In this document: piece by piece, positions 1 to 7,580 of the stretch | How positions within the stretch are numbered: position 1 is the stretch's first letter | Layout of the letters: each line of letters opens with the position of its first letter | Assembly: GCF_023074075.1 (NCBI RefSeq) | Contig: NZ_JADPKT010000094.1 | Span: 248,001 to 312,000 of the forward strand | Origin: Bradyrhizobium sp. 138 | GTDB lineage: Bacteria; Pseudomonadota; Alphaproteobacteria; Rhizobiales; Xanthobacteraceae | DNA: 64,000 nucleotides | Direction of reading: 5' to 3' | The notes under the pieces: model-generated | Told to the model about the DNA's origin: nothing | What the model saw: only the letters and a program-made list of their open reading frames with translations | Database searches by the model: none | Made by a program: the position numbers and the translations under genes

Positions 1-327
1 TTTCGTAGCGCCGTGACGACAGGGGTTGTTGCGTTGCAAAAGGCAGGGACCGACGTCGTCTTGATGAATTTGCAGTACAGCCCGCGCACCGAAACGATGA
101 TCTCGGCGCAACCGTTTCTCGATAATATGCGCGTGGTGGCGCAGGAGCACGATATTCCGCTGTTCGATCGTTTCGCGATCATGCGGCAGTGGAATGATCA
201 GGGTCAGTTCGACCTGTTCAGCCCGTCCCGCGGGCCCGAGCTGGCGAAACAGGTCCATGATTGCCTTGGCCGGGCGTTGGCACAGTTCGTGATTGACGCT
301 GCCCATCTGGAGCCGGCCCAGCAGTAA
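1..327 (+). CDS. SGNH/GDSL-hydrolase-like protein, C-terminal part (cut by window edge)
   Basis: The frame is open from base 1, so the gene begins before the window; about 108 residues are visible. The stretch GTDVVLMNLQYSP matches GTDIVLVDPQYSP in the next gene, so the two are tandem paralogues of the SGNH hydrolase fold. In the downstream copy the catalytic Asp and His lie in DGLHMND; at the equivalent place this copy reads FSPSRGPE, so both residues appear to be missing. That suggests a non-catalytic or degenerate partner, although the alignment is by eye and the N-terminal half with the nucleophile is not visible. It is 18 bp from the next gene on the same strand, so the two are probably co-transcribed. 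Substrate unknown. Confidence 0.7.
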   Translation, partial: FRSAVTTGVVALQKAGTDVVLMNLQYSPRTETMISAQPFLDNMRVVAQEHDIPLFDRFAIMRQWNDQGQFDLFSPSRGPELAKQVHDCLGRALAQFVIDAAHLEPAQQ

Positions 328-345
328 AATTGAGGTCTAGCGTTA

Positions 346-1338
346 ATGAGTTCTCTCCGCCCTTTTTGCCTGACGACATGGTTGGCCGCACCTGCAGCCG
401 CAGTGCTGTTGTTGCTGACGCCGGCCTCGCAGTCGCTTGCGCAGGCGCCGGCCACGCAGGCGACGCCCGCACCCGCGCAGCCGGCTGATCCCGCTTCCGC
501 TTCGCCCTCCCAGACCACCGTCGCAGCGACCTCGTCCGAGCAGCGCGGCGTCACCGCGCGCGCCGTCGACAAGGTGAAGCAGGCCGCCAAATCCGCCGCC
601 GACATCTTCAGCCGCGTGCCCTGCCTGCCGCCGAAGGGGGGCTCGAAGGCGATGGGCACGCTGCCGCATGTCGCAAGCAAGCTCGTCGCTGGCCAGCCCG
701 TCGTCATCGTCGCGTTCGGCTCGTCGTCGACCGCGGGTTTCGGCGCGACCTCGCCGGAGTTCAACTATCCGAACCGTCTTGCCGCGCAGCTGCGCCGGCA
801 CTATCCGACCGCCGACATCACCGTCGTCAATGCCGGCGTCGGCGGCGAGGACGCGCCGGAGATGATGAAGCGCCTGCAGACGCAGGTGATCGACGTGCAT
901 CCGGATCTCGTGATCTGGCAGGTCGGCACCAACGCCGTGCTGCGCAATCTCGATCCCGCCGACACCGCAAAACTGGTCGAGGACGGCATCAGCCGCATCC
1001 AGGCCGCGGGCGGCACCGACATCGTGCTGGTCGATCCGCAATATTCCCCGGCCGTCAACCAGCGCAAAGAGAGCGCCGGCAAGATGATCAAGCTGCTCGG
1101 CAACGTCGCCGAGCTGCGTCATGTCGGCATCTTCCCGCGCTTCGAGGTGATGCGTGACTGGCACGAGAACCAATCGATCCCGGTCGAGAGCTTCGTCATC
1201 GCCGATGGTCTGCACATGAACGATTGGGGCTATGCTTGCTTCGCCCAGCTGCTCGGCGACGACATCATCCGCTCCGTCGGCCAGATCAAGCTCGGGGTGA
1301 ACGTGCCGGCGGATGTGCGCACGTATCGGCCGATGTAG
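346..1338 (+). CDS. Secreted SGNH/GDSL hydrolase
   Basis: A 330-residue protein with a signal-peptide-like N-terminus (hydrophobic about residues 10-33, ending SLAQA) followed by an Ala/Pro/Thr-rich linker to about residue 65. The SGNH blocks are readable: nucleophile block GSSST at 125-129, Gly block NAGVGG, Asn block GTNA, and the Asp/His block DGLHMND near the C-terminus. It is therefore expected to be an exported esterase or acetyl-hydrolase, perhaps acting on polysaccharide or envelope acyl groups; nothing here fixes the substrate. It follows a paralogue that lacks the Asp/His block. The ATG at 346 is the first in frame after the previous stop. Confidence 0.85.
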   Translation: MSSLRPFCLTTWLAAPAAAVLLLLTPASQSLAQAPATQATPAPAQPADPASASPSQTTVAATSSEQRGVTARAVDKVKQAAKSAADIFSRVPCLPPKGGSKAMGTLPHVASKLVAGQPVVIVAFGSSSTAGFGATSPEFNYPNRLAAQLRRHYPTADITVVNAGVGGEDAPEMMKRLQTQVIDVHPDLVIWQVGTNAVLRNLDPADTAKLVEDGISRIQAAGGTDIVLVDPQYSPAVNQRKESAGKMIKLLGNVAELRHVGIFPRFEVMRDWHENQSIPVESFVIADGLHMNDWGYACFAQLLGDDIIRSVGQIKLGVNVPADVRTYRPM

Positions 1339-1348
1339 AGACGGTGCC

Positions 1349-1464
1349 GTAGGGTGGGTTAGGCGAAGCCGTAACCCACCATGCATCAACGATTGCGGAA
1401 CGAAGTTGGTGGATTACGCCGTGCGAACCGCGCTTCGCGCAGTCGCAGGGCTAATCCACCCTAC
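1349..1464. repeat. Intergenic palindromic repeat, GTAGGGTGG type
   Basis: The element is bounded by perfect inverted ends (GTAGGGTGG at 1349-1357, CCACCCTAC at 1456-1464) and has internal complementary segments such as GGTTAGGCGAAGCC and the oppositely oriented GGATTACGCC. It lies between two convergent genes. A related element with similar ends occurs at 8005-8097. It resembles the short non-coding repeats scattered through Bradyrhizobium chromosomes; no coding content is seen. Confidence 0.75.
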
Positions 1465-1479
1465 GAGACCTTCGTCGCC

Positions 1480-2667
1480 TCACGCCTTCTCCAGCGCCGC
1501 GGTCAGATCCTCGATCAGATCATCCGCGTGCTCGAGCCCCGCGGAGAAGCGGATGAAGCCTTCGCCGATGCCGAGGGCGGCGCGGTCTTCCGGCTTCAGG
1601 CGCTGATGCGTCGTGGTCGCCGGATGCGTGACGAGGCTCTTGGCATCGCCGAGATTGTTCGAGATTCTCGCAAGCTTGAGCGCGTTGAGCACGCGGAACG
1701 CGGCCTGCTTGCCGCCCTTGACCTCGAAGCCGACCAGGGTCGAGCCGCCGCGCATCTGCTTTTTCACCAGCGCTGCCTGCGGATGATCGGCGCGGCCGGG
1801 ATAGACCAGCCGTGCGATCTTCGGATGGCTCGCCAGCACCTCGGCGATGCGCGCCGCGGTATCGGTCTGCGCGCGTACGCGCACGGCCAGCGTCTCCAGG
1901 CCCTTGAGCAGAACCCAGGCATTGAACGGCGAGATCGACGGGCCGGTCTGGCGCATGAAATTGTGGATGTGCTCGGCGATGAAGGCTTCCGAGGACAGGA
2001 TGATGCCGCCGAGGCAGCGGCCCTGGCCGTCGATATGCTTGGTCGCGGAATAGACCACGACGTCGGCCCCGAGCGCCAGCGGGCTCTGCCAGATCGGCGT
2101 TGCGAACACGTTGTCGACGACGAGCCGCGCGCCGCCCTTGTGCGCGATCTCGGCAATTGAGGGAATGTCGAGCACGTCCAGCGTCGGGTTGGTCGGGCTC
2201 TCCAGAAAGAACGTCTTGGTGTTCGGCCGCACCGCGCGCTGCCATTGGTCGAGATCGAGCCCGTCGACCAGCGTGGTCTCGATGCCGTAGCGTGGCAGCA
2301 GGTCCTGAATGACGTAGAGGCACGAGCCGAACAGCGCGCGGGAGGCGACGACGTGATCGCCGGCCTTGAGCGGTGCCAGGATCGCGGTCGTCACCGCGGC
2401 CATGCCGGTTGCCGCCGAGCGGGCGGCCTCGGCGCCCTCGAGCTCGATCATGCGGCGCTCGAACATCGCGATGGTGGGATTGGAGTAGCGCGAATAGATG
2501 AAGCCGGGGTCCTCGCCCTTGAACCGCGCCTCGCACTCCTCGGCGCTGTTGTAGACGTAGCCCTGCGTCAGGAACAGCGCCTCCGACGTCTCGCCATATT
2601 GCGAGCGCAGGGTGCCGGAATGGACCAGGCGGGTTTCGGGACGGTAAGCAGCAGGCGACTTCGACAT
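1480..2667 (-). CDS. metZ: O-succinylhomoserine sulfhydrylase
   Basis: PLP enzyme of the Cys/Met metabolism family that forms homocysteine from O-succinylhomoserine and sulfide in methionine synthesis; cytoplasmic. From the chosen start it is 395 residues. YSATKHIDGQGR carries the PLP-binding Lys (K210), and SRYSNPT and the C-terminal RFSAGLE segment are typical of the family. An ATG at 2682 would add five residues but sits directly against a hairpin without a ribosome site; the ATG at 2667 is preceded by GGAGGGT (2671-2677) at normal spacing, so I chose it. A SAM-II riboswitch with a terminator lies upstream, which fits repression when S-adenosylmethionine is plentiful. The gene ends against a palindromic repeat. 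Confidence 0.95.
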   Translation of the reverse strand: MSKSPAAYRPETRLVHSGTLRSQYGETSEALFLTQGYVYNSAEECEARFKGEDPGFIYSRYSNPTIAMFERRMIELEGAEAARSAATGMAAVTTAILAPLKAGDHVVASRALFGSCLYVIQDLLPRYGIETTLVDGLDLDQWQRAVRPNTKTFFLESPTNPTLDVLDIPSIAEIAHKGGARLVVDNVFATPIWQSPLALGADVVVYSATKHIDGQGRCLGGIILSSEAFIAEHIHNFMRQTGPSISPFNAWVLLKGLETLAVRVRAQTDTAARIAEVLASHPKIARLVYPGRADHPQAALVKKQMRGGSTLVGFEVKGGKQAAFRVLNALKLARISNNLGDAKSLVTHPATTTHQRLKPEDRAALGIGEGFIRFSAGLEHADDLIEDLTAALEKA

Positions 2668-2682
2668 AGGACCCTCCGACAT

Positions 2683-2705
2683 GACCGTTTGACGTAAAAA
2701 CGGTC
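2683..2705 (-). promoter_or_regulatory. Leader hairpin just upstream of metZ
   Basis: GACCGTTT (2683-2690) pairs perfectly with AAACGGTC (2698-2705), leaving a seven-base loop. It lies between the riboswitch terminator and the metZ ribosome site. It is not followed by a T-run on the minus strand, so it is not a standard terminator; it may shape the ribosome-binding region or protect the 5' end. Function is inferred only. Confidence 0.5.
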
Positions 2706-2707
2706 AC

Positions 2708-2740
2708 AAAAAAACCGGCCTGGATATCTCCACGGGCCGG
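2708..2740 (-). terminator. Rho-independent terminator of the metZ SAM-II leader
   Basis: On the minus strand CCGGCC (2735-2740) and GGCCGG (2715-2720) form a stem followed at once by a run of T (2708-2714, with one interruption). The upstream arm CCCGGCC can instead pair with GGCCGGG at 2754-2760, giving a mutually exclusive antiterminator hairpin (2734-2760). This is the arrangement expected for a transcription-attenuating riboswitch. Confidence 0.85.
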
Positions 2741-2757
2741 GATCACAGAGGTCCCCG

Positions 2758-2814
2758 GCCTGTTTAGCGACTTATTTAACGTGGCTGCAAGCCGGCCGGC
2801 TCAAATCACCACGG
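2758..2814 (-). ncRNA. SAM-II riboswitch (metA/metZ leader)
   Basis: The minus strand carries the SAM-II consensus in order: GTGGTGATTTG, then CCGGC, GCTTGCAGCCACGTTAAA, then AAGTCGCTAAA. This class binds S-adenosylmethionine through an H-type pseudoknot and is known upstream of metA and metZ in alphaproteobacteria. It sits about 90 nt upstream of the metZ start and leads into an antiterminator/terminator pair, so SAM binding should favour early termination. The match is by eye but covers all conserved blocks. Confidence 0.93.
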
Positions 2815-2902
2815 GATAAGTGATGCTCATATTCCGCAATGCCCTTTTCGTCAAGGCGTCCATCGGATAGCCGTAAAAGGCTTGTATTTCCCGCATGTCC
2901 GG

Positions 2903-4039
2903 ATGCATTTGACCCCTGATGAGGATCCCCGGTTGACGTTCACGGTCGCGCCCGACGCCAATGGTATCCTGCCCGACCGCATGATCGCGGCGATGGCGGA
3001 GGCGGGCCTCATCCTGCCTGCCTACGACTTCGTCGAGAGCCAGATCCAGCCGGCGAGCCTCGATCTGCGTCTCGGCGACATCGCCTATCGCGTGCGCGCC
3101 AGCTTCCTGCCCGGTCCCGGCGCCACGGTGGCCGAGCGCATCGATGAGTTGAAGCTGCACGAGTTCAGCCTCGCCGACGGCGCGGTGCTGGAGACCAACT
3201 GCGTCTACATCGTGCCGCTGCTGGAAAGCCTGGCGCTGCCGCCGGAGATCGTCGCGGCCGCCAATCCGAAGAGCTCCACCGGCCGGCTCGACGTCTTCAC
3301 CCGCGTGATCGCCGACGGCACCCGCCGCTTCGACATGATCGGCGCCGGCTATCACGGTCCACTCTATGCCGAGATCAGCCCGAAGACGTTTCCGGTGCTG
3401 GTCAGCGAGGGCTCGCGTCTGAGCCAGGTGCGCTTCCGCACCGGTGATGCCATCCTCAACGCCGACGAGCTCGATAGCCTGCATGCCGCCGAGCGCCTTG
3501 TCGACATCGACGATGCTGATCTCTCGGGCGGCGTCGCTGTCTCCGTCGATCTCTCCGGCGAGAAAGGCAGCGGCTTCGTCGGTTACCGCGCCAAGCGCCA
3601 CACCGGTGTCGTCGACGTCGATCGCCGCTCCGGCTACGCGATCGAAGATTTCTGGGAGCCGATCTCGGCCCGTCCCGACGGCAGCCTGATCCTCGATCCC
3701 GGCGAGTTCTACATCCTCGCCTCGAAGGAAGCCGTGCAGGTGCCGCCCGACTACGCCGCGGAGATGGTGCCGTTCGATCCCCTGGTCGGCGAATTTCGCG
3801 TGCACTATGCCGGATTCTTCGATCCCGGCTTCGGCTATGCCGGCGCCGGCGGGCTCGGATCGCGTGCTGTGCTCGAGGTGCGTTCGCGCGAAGTGCCGTT
3901 CATCCTCGAGCACGGCCAGATCGTCGGCCGCCTCGTCTACGAGAAGATGCTGGCCCGTCCCGACGCGATGTACGGCCAGCGCATCGGTTCCAACTACCAG
4001 GCTCAGGGGCTGAAGCTGAGCAAGCATTTCCGGGTGTAG
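2903..4039 (+). CDS. 2'-deoxycytidine 5'-triphosphate deaminase, long two-domain form
   Basis: About 378 residues, roughly twice a normal Dcd subunit, matching the long alphaproteobacterial deoxycytidine triphosphate deaminases that appear to carry two tandem dUTPase-fold halves. It should deaminate dCTP to dUTP for thymidylate supply. SSTGRLDVFTRV resembles the conserved Ser/Arg motif of the trimeric dCTP deaminase/dUTPase fold, and QPASLDLRLGD is the typical N-terminal motif of a Dcd domain. The start is uncertain: an upstream TTG (2882) is in frame and no clear ribosome site is visible at the ATG at 2903. The gene is divergent from metZ and has its own leader of about 90 nt beyond the riboswitch. 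Confidence 0.85.
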   Translation: MHLTPDEDPRLTFTVAPDANGILPDRMIAAMAEAGLILPAYDFVESQIQPASLDLRLGDIAYRVRASFLPGPGATVAERIDELKLHEFSLADGAVLETNCVYIVPLLESLALPPEIVAAANPKSSTGRLDVFTRVIADGTRRFDMIGAGYHGPLYAEISPKTFPVLVSEGSRLSQVRFRTGDAILNADELDSLHAAERLVDIDDADLSGGVAVSVDLSGEKGSGFVGYRAKRHTGVVDVDRRSGYAIEDFWEPISARPDGSLILDPGEFYILASKEAVQVPPDYAAEMVPFDPLVGEFRVHYAGFFDPGFGYAGAGGLGSRAVLEVRSREVPFILEHGQIVGRLVYEKMLARPDAMYGQRIGSNYQAQGLKLSKHFRV

Positions 4040-4048
4040 CAATATTCC

Positions 4049-4117
4049 GTAGCCCGGATGAGCGCAGCGACATCCGGGAACAGTGTCCCCGCATATCGCT
4101 TCGCTCATGCGGGCTAC
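4049..4117. repeat. Palindromic repeat, GTAGCCCGGATGAGC type
   Basis: GTAGCCCGG...CATCCGGG at the left is mirrored by GCTCATGCGGGCTAC at the right, forming a long imperfect hairpin. A second copy of the same family is at 34905-34980. Non-coding, between two genes on the same strand. Confidence 0.75.
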
Positions 4118-4140
4118 GATCCAAGCAAATTTGCACCGCC

Positions 4141-4261
4141 GTCATTCCCCGCGAAGGCGGGGAATCCAGTACGCCGCGGCGTCTCGATTCAATCACAACC
4201 GCCTCTGGAATACTGGATCGCCCGCCCCAGTGCGCAATTGCGCACAAGGCGGGCGATGACA
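4141..4261. repeat. Palindromic repeat, GTCATTCCCCGC...GGGCGATGAC type
   Basis: The element begins GTCATTCCCCGCG and ends GGGCGATGACA, with an internal CCGCGAAGGCGGGG hairpin and an inner inverted pair AATCCAGTA / TACTGGAT. A close copy is at 61351-61453. With the neighbouring repeat it fills the 293-bp space before the next gene; no coding sequence is apparent there. Confidence 0.75.
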
Positions 4262-4332
4262 CCGAATGTGCGTCTGGTTGCGTCGCATCAGCCACGATGA
4301 CACACTCCTCAAAATAAGTCGGGAGTGAAACG

Positions 4333-5385
4333 GTGAACGCACCAGACACAGCGCAGCAGCAAGCCCAATGGAAGCGCTGGCGCGCGGTCGCTGACCTCTA
4401 TCACGCCTGTTTCACCGGGCTCATCCTCACCGTCGTCACGCGGCGCGGACCTGCGGACGCCGCCGAGTTCGTCTTCCGGGTGTTCCGCCGCCAGCAGCAG
4501 GAGCGCTTCCTGCCGGGGCTTAGGAAGCTCGGCATCGATCATTTGCCGCCGGCGGTGGCGGCCGCGCAATATCACTATCTCTCCAACTGGATCGGTGGCG
4601 TGCATGTCGAATACATGCATGAGAGCGACTCCAAGGCCTGGATCCGTTATCCGCCGCCGCGCTGGATCTGGAAGGGCACGGCGATCTGCGGCGTGCCGGG
4701 CGAGGTTTCCCGCGCGATGCTGCGCGGCTGGCACGCCAACAATGGCGCAGCCCTCGGTGATCTCAGGCTCGGCTTCGTCTGCACCAAGCAGAGCGTCGAC
4801 GGCCAGGACGGGCTCGAAGGCTATTACCACCAATACGACCACCCACTCGAGCTGGACCAGCGGCTCGTGTTCGCCCGCCATCTCGAAGCACCGCTGTTCG
4901 ATGCGAAGACCGCGCCGGCCTTGCCGCTGGCGAGCTGGCCGAAGGCGCGTCTGGAGAAAGCCTATCGCAATTACGCGATGGAATATGTCCGCACCGCCGC
5001 GCCCGTGATGGTGCAGCTGTTCGGCCCGGAAGACGCCGGCTATCTGTTGCATCTCACCGGCAAGCTGATCGGCATGCAATACTTCGACGACGTCGCCGCC
5101 GCGCTGGCGATGAGCCGCGGCGGTGCAAGCGAGTTCGCATCGTTCCTGGGCGCGCTGTTCGCCGCGCAGGATGATGCGGCGGAGACCGCGCAATCCGAAG
5201 GCAGCTTCGAAATTCGCCAGCAGAGCTGGAAGCTGATGGATGACGTCACGGACTATCACCGCACCTGTGCCAAGGTGCTGGAAGGATTGTTCGAAGGCCT
5301 GGCTGCGGGATGCGGCCGGCACATCGGCGTGCAGATGCGCACCGCCGCAGGCGGCCGCCCGCCGCTGGTCTGGACGGTCGAATAG
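4333..5385 (+). CDS. Conserved protein of unknown function (350 aa)
   Basis: I do not recognise the family with confidence. The protein is soluble-looking, without a signal peptide, rich in aromatic residues and His (for example YHYLSNWIGGVHVEYMHES, YYHQYDHP), and ends in a compact region (GLAAGCGRHIGVQMR). A weak possibility is a relative of the L-2-amino-thiazoline-4-carboxylic acid hydrolase-like family. The start is GTG with GGAG eight bases upstream. It stands alone between a pair of palindromic repeats and a MATE exporter on the same strand. Confidence 0.7.
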   Translation: MNAPDTAQQQAQWKRWRAVADLYHACFTGLILTVVTRRGPADAAEFVFRVFRRQQQERFLPGLRKLGIDHLPPAVAAAQYHYLSNWIGGVHVEYMHESDSKAWIRYPPPRWIWKGTAICGVPGEVSRAMLRGWHANNGAALGDLRLGFVCTKQSVDGQDGLEGYYHQYDHPLELDQRLVFARHLEAPLFDAKTAPALPLASWPKARLEKAYRNYAMEYVRTAAPVMVQLFGPEDAGYLLHLTGKLIGMQYFDDVAAALAMSRGGASEFASFLGALFAAQDDAAETAQSEGSFEIRQQSWKLMDDVTDYHRTCAKVLEGLFEGLAAGCGRHIGVQMRTAAGGRPPLVWTVE

Positions 5386-5551
5386 CTTCACCCATCGAAA
5401 TGCGCTGCCGCAGGGCACGCTTGCATCTGGCGCAGGAGCAATCGCTTCGCGCCGTGCTAACAAGCTCTCACTGCGCCCTGCGCGCGTACAGATTTATTGT
5501 CACACCTACGCATTGCCGCGCCGCAAAGAGCGCTCGTGCCCCGGAGAGGAT

Positions 5552-6997
5552 ATGTCCGACATCGCCGAAATCCCGGTCGATGAGCAAGAGCGTCCGCTGC
5601 CGCCGCCCCCGCGGCCGGTGCGAAGCGCGCTGACCGACGGGCCGATCCTGCGCACGCTGCTCGGCCTCGCCTGGCCCAACGTGATCGCGCTGTCGGCCGG
5701 CACCTGCACGGTGATCGCGGAGACCTCCTATATCGGCCGGCTCGGCGTCGAGGCGCTGGCGGCGATGGCGCTGGTGTTTCCGACGATCATTCTGACCATG
5801 ACGATGTCGGGCGGTGCCATGGGCGGTGCGGTGGCGTCCGCCATTGCGCGCGCGCTCGGCGCCGGCGACCGCGAGCGCGCCGGCACGCTCGCCATGCACG
5901 CGATGCTGATCGGCATCAGCTTCGGCCTCGTCTTCATGCTGGGCATGCTGATCTTCGGGCCCAAGGTGCTGGAAATGCTCGGCGGGCGCGGCGATGTGCT
6001 GACGCATGCGATCGCCTACACGCAGGTGTTTTTCGGCGGCGCTGTGCTGCCCTGGCTGCTCAACACCATGGCCGGCGTGCTGCGCGGCACCGGCAACATG
6101 AAGCTGCCGTCGTTCCTGATCCTCAACTCCGCGGCCTGGCAGATCGTGCTCGGCGGCACGCTCGGCCTCGGGCTCGGGCCGGTGCCGCAGTTCGGCATGC
6201 GCGGCGTCGCGGCCGGCGCGCTGATCGCCTATTGCATGAACATCTGCATCATGGGCTGGTACCTGTTCTCGGGTCGTGCGCGCGTCACGCCGAAGCTGCG
6301 CGGCCTGCGCATCCAATGGGCGATGTTTTTCGACATCCTCAAGGTCGGCGCCATCGCCTGCTTCTCGCCCCTGCAGTCGGTGCTGACGATCTCGATCTTC
6401 ACCCACATGCTGGCGAAGTTCGGCACCGCGATTCTCGCCGGCTACGGCATCGGCGCGCGGCTCGAATTCCTGCTGACCTCGATCGCGTTCTCGTTCGGCA
6501 TCGCCTGTGTGCCGATGGTCGGCATGGCGATCGGCGCCGGCAACATCGCGCGCGCGAGGCGCGTCGCCTGGATCGCCAGTGCTGCCGCCTTCGTGGCCGT
6601 CGGTGCGCCGGCCTGCGTCGTTGCGATGTTCCCCGATCTCTGGATCAATATCTTCACCGACAGCGCGGTCGTGCGCGCGGCGAGCCATCAATATCTCTCG
6701 ACGGTAGGGCCGTTCTACGCGTTTTTCGGCCTCGCCACGACGATGTATTTCTCATCGCAAGGCGCCGCCAAGGTGATCGGGCCGGTGCTGGCGCAGACGG
6801 CCCGGCTGATCTACATCTCCGCCGTCGGCTGGTGGCTGTCGACCCACGAGGCCACCGCGCAGAGTTTTTTCTGGCTGGCCGCGAGCTCGATGGTCGTGCT
6901 CGGCCTGCTGTCATCCTCCAGCGTGCTGCTGACGCGCTGGGGACCGCGCGTGAGCAAGGCTGCGATCAGGTCGGCTCTCTCGGGTGTTGCAGACTAG
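5552..6997 (+). CDS. MATE family efflux transporter
   Basis: Inner-membrane multidrug/toxin exporter of the MATE fold, 481 residues, which would exchange Na+ or H+ for organic cations. About twelve hydrophobic segments follow a short Pro-rich cytoplasmic N-terminus (PLPPPPRPV). The open frame extends upstream to 5240, but the ATG at 5552 has GGAGAGGA just upstream and starts at the family's usual place, so the longer reading is rejected. The stop codon shares the four bases CTAG (6994-6997) with the stop of the convergent next gene. A second, unrelated-looking MATE gene lies at 28431-29756. Substrate cannot be told. Confidence 0.88.
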   Translation: MSDIAEIPVDEQERPLPPPPRPVRSALTDGPILRTLLGLAWPNVIALSAGTCTVIAETSYIGRLGVEALAAMALVFPTIILTMTMSGGAMGGAVASAIARALGAGDRERAGTLAMHAMLIGISFGLVFMLGMLIFGPKVLEMLGGRGDVLTHAIAYTQVFFGGAVLPWLLNTMAGVLRGTGNMKLPSFLILNSAAWQIVLGGTLGLGLGPVPQFGMRGVAAGALIAYCMNICIMGWYLFSGRARVTPKLRGLRIQWAMFFDILKVGAIACFSPLQSVLTISIFTHMLAKFGTAILAGYGIGARLEFLLTSIAFSFGIACVPMVGMAIGAGNIARARRVAWIASAAAFVAVGAPACVVAMFPDLWINIFTDSAVVRAASHQYLSTVGPFYAFFGLATTMYFSSQGAAKVIGPVLAQTARLIYISAVGWWLSTHEATAQSFFWLAASSMVVLGLLSSSSVLLTRWGPRVSKAAIRSALSGVAD

Positions 6998-7467
6998 TGA
7001 TGCCTGCGGCGGCGATGGCCGCTGCCGCCGCCGACATTGGCGAGCCGCATCAGCTGCGGGATCATCGCCATCATGTCGCCGCCACCGGAACCACCGAGCA
7101 TGCCCATGATGTCGCCGCCGCCGACGCCGGTCGGCACATAGCCGCCGCCCGTCGGCGTGGTGCCGCCGTAATTGGGCGCGCCGAAACCGCCGCCGCCCAT
7201 CATGCCGCCAAGGCCACCACCGAATCCGCCGCCGCCATTCTCCATCATGCGGCTCATCATCGGGCCCATGGTCTGCATCATCATGGCGAAGCGGCGCTTG
7301 CCCATCTTCGCCTTCATCATCTCCAGCATCGGCGCCATCTGGGTCATCATGTCCTCGCCGCCGGCACCTCCGCCGCCGAGGAACTGCGCCTTCGCCGGCG
7401 AGCTCGCGACGGAAAACAGCAGCAACACGGCGGCCGCCTGGCAGATCACCTTGTCCGCACCTCTCAT
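6994..7467 (-). CDS. Secreted Met- and Gly-rich protein of unknown function
   Basis: 157 residues. A clear signal peptide ends in SSPAKA (cleavage near residue 27). The mature part has three zones: a Met-rich segment (MMTQMAPMLEMMKAKMG, then MMMQTMGPMMSRMME), Gly-rich repeats (GGGGFGGG, GGMMGGGGFG) and a basic His-rich end (GHRRRRHH). Met clusters in periplasmic proteins often bind Cu(I) or Ag(I), so metal handling is a reasonable guess but only that. The ATG at 7467 has GGAG eight bases upstream. It converges on the MATE gene with a four-base stop overlap. Confidence 0.7.
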   Translation of the reverse strand: MRGADKVICQAAAVLLLFSVASSPAKAQFLGGGGAGGEDMMTQMAPMLEMMKAKMGKRRFAMMMQTMGPMMSRMMENGGGGFGGGLGGMMGGGGFGAPNYGGTTPTGGGYVPTGVGGGDIMGMLGGSGGGDMMAMIPQLMRLANVGGGSGHRRRRHH

Positions 7468-7580
7468 GGCATGCTCCTCGCGTGCGCAGCGCCGCCGGGA
7501 GAGCGGAGCCAACCGGACGCACGCCGCGATGGTTACGGCCGGCGAGGAGCGAGCTCTGTGAGAAAATTCACAGAGGAGGA

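Noticed and set aside
343..1389. Long open frame on the minus strand opposite the SGNH gene
   Set aside because: It is a codon-composition shadow of a real gene with recognisable motifs; its own translation has Arg/Asp/Ala-rich low-complexity sequence and no family motif.
2683..2705. Second terminator in the metZ leader
   Set aside because: The hairpin is perfect but lacks a following T-run on the minus strand; listed as a leader hairpin only.
2801..4108. Long minus-strand open frame opposite the dCTP deaminase gene
   Set aside because: High-GC shadow frame; the plus-strand protein is a known family.
5240..5551. N-terminal extension of the MATE gene
   Set aside because: It overlaps the preceding gene, has no ribosome site and reads as low-complexity Arg-rich sequence; the ATG at 5552 has GGAGAGGA.
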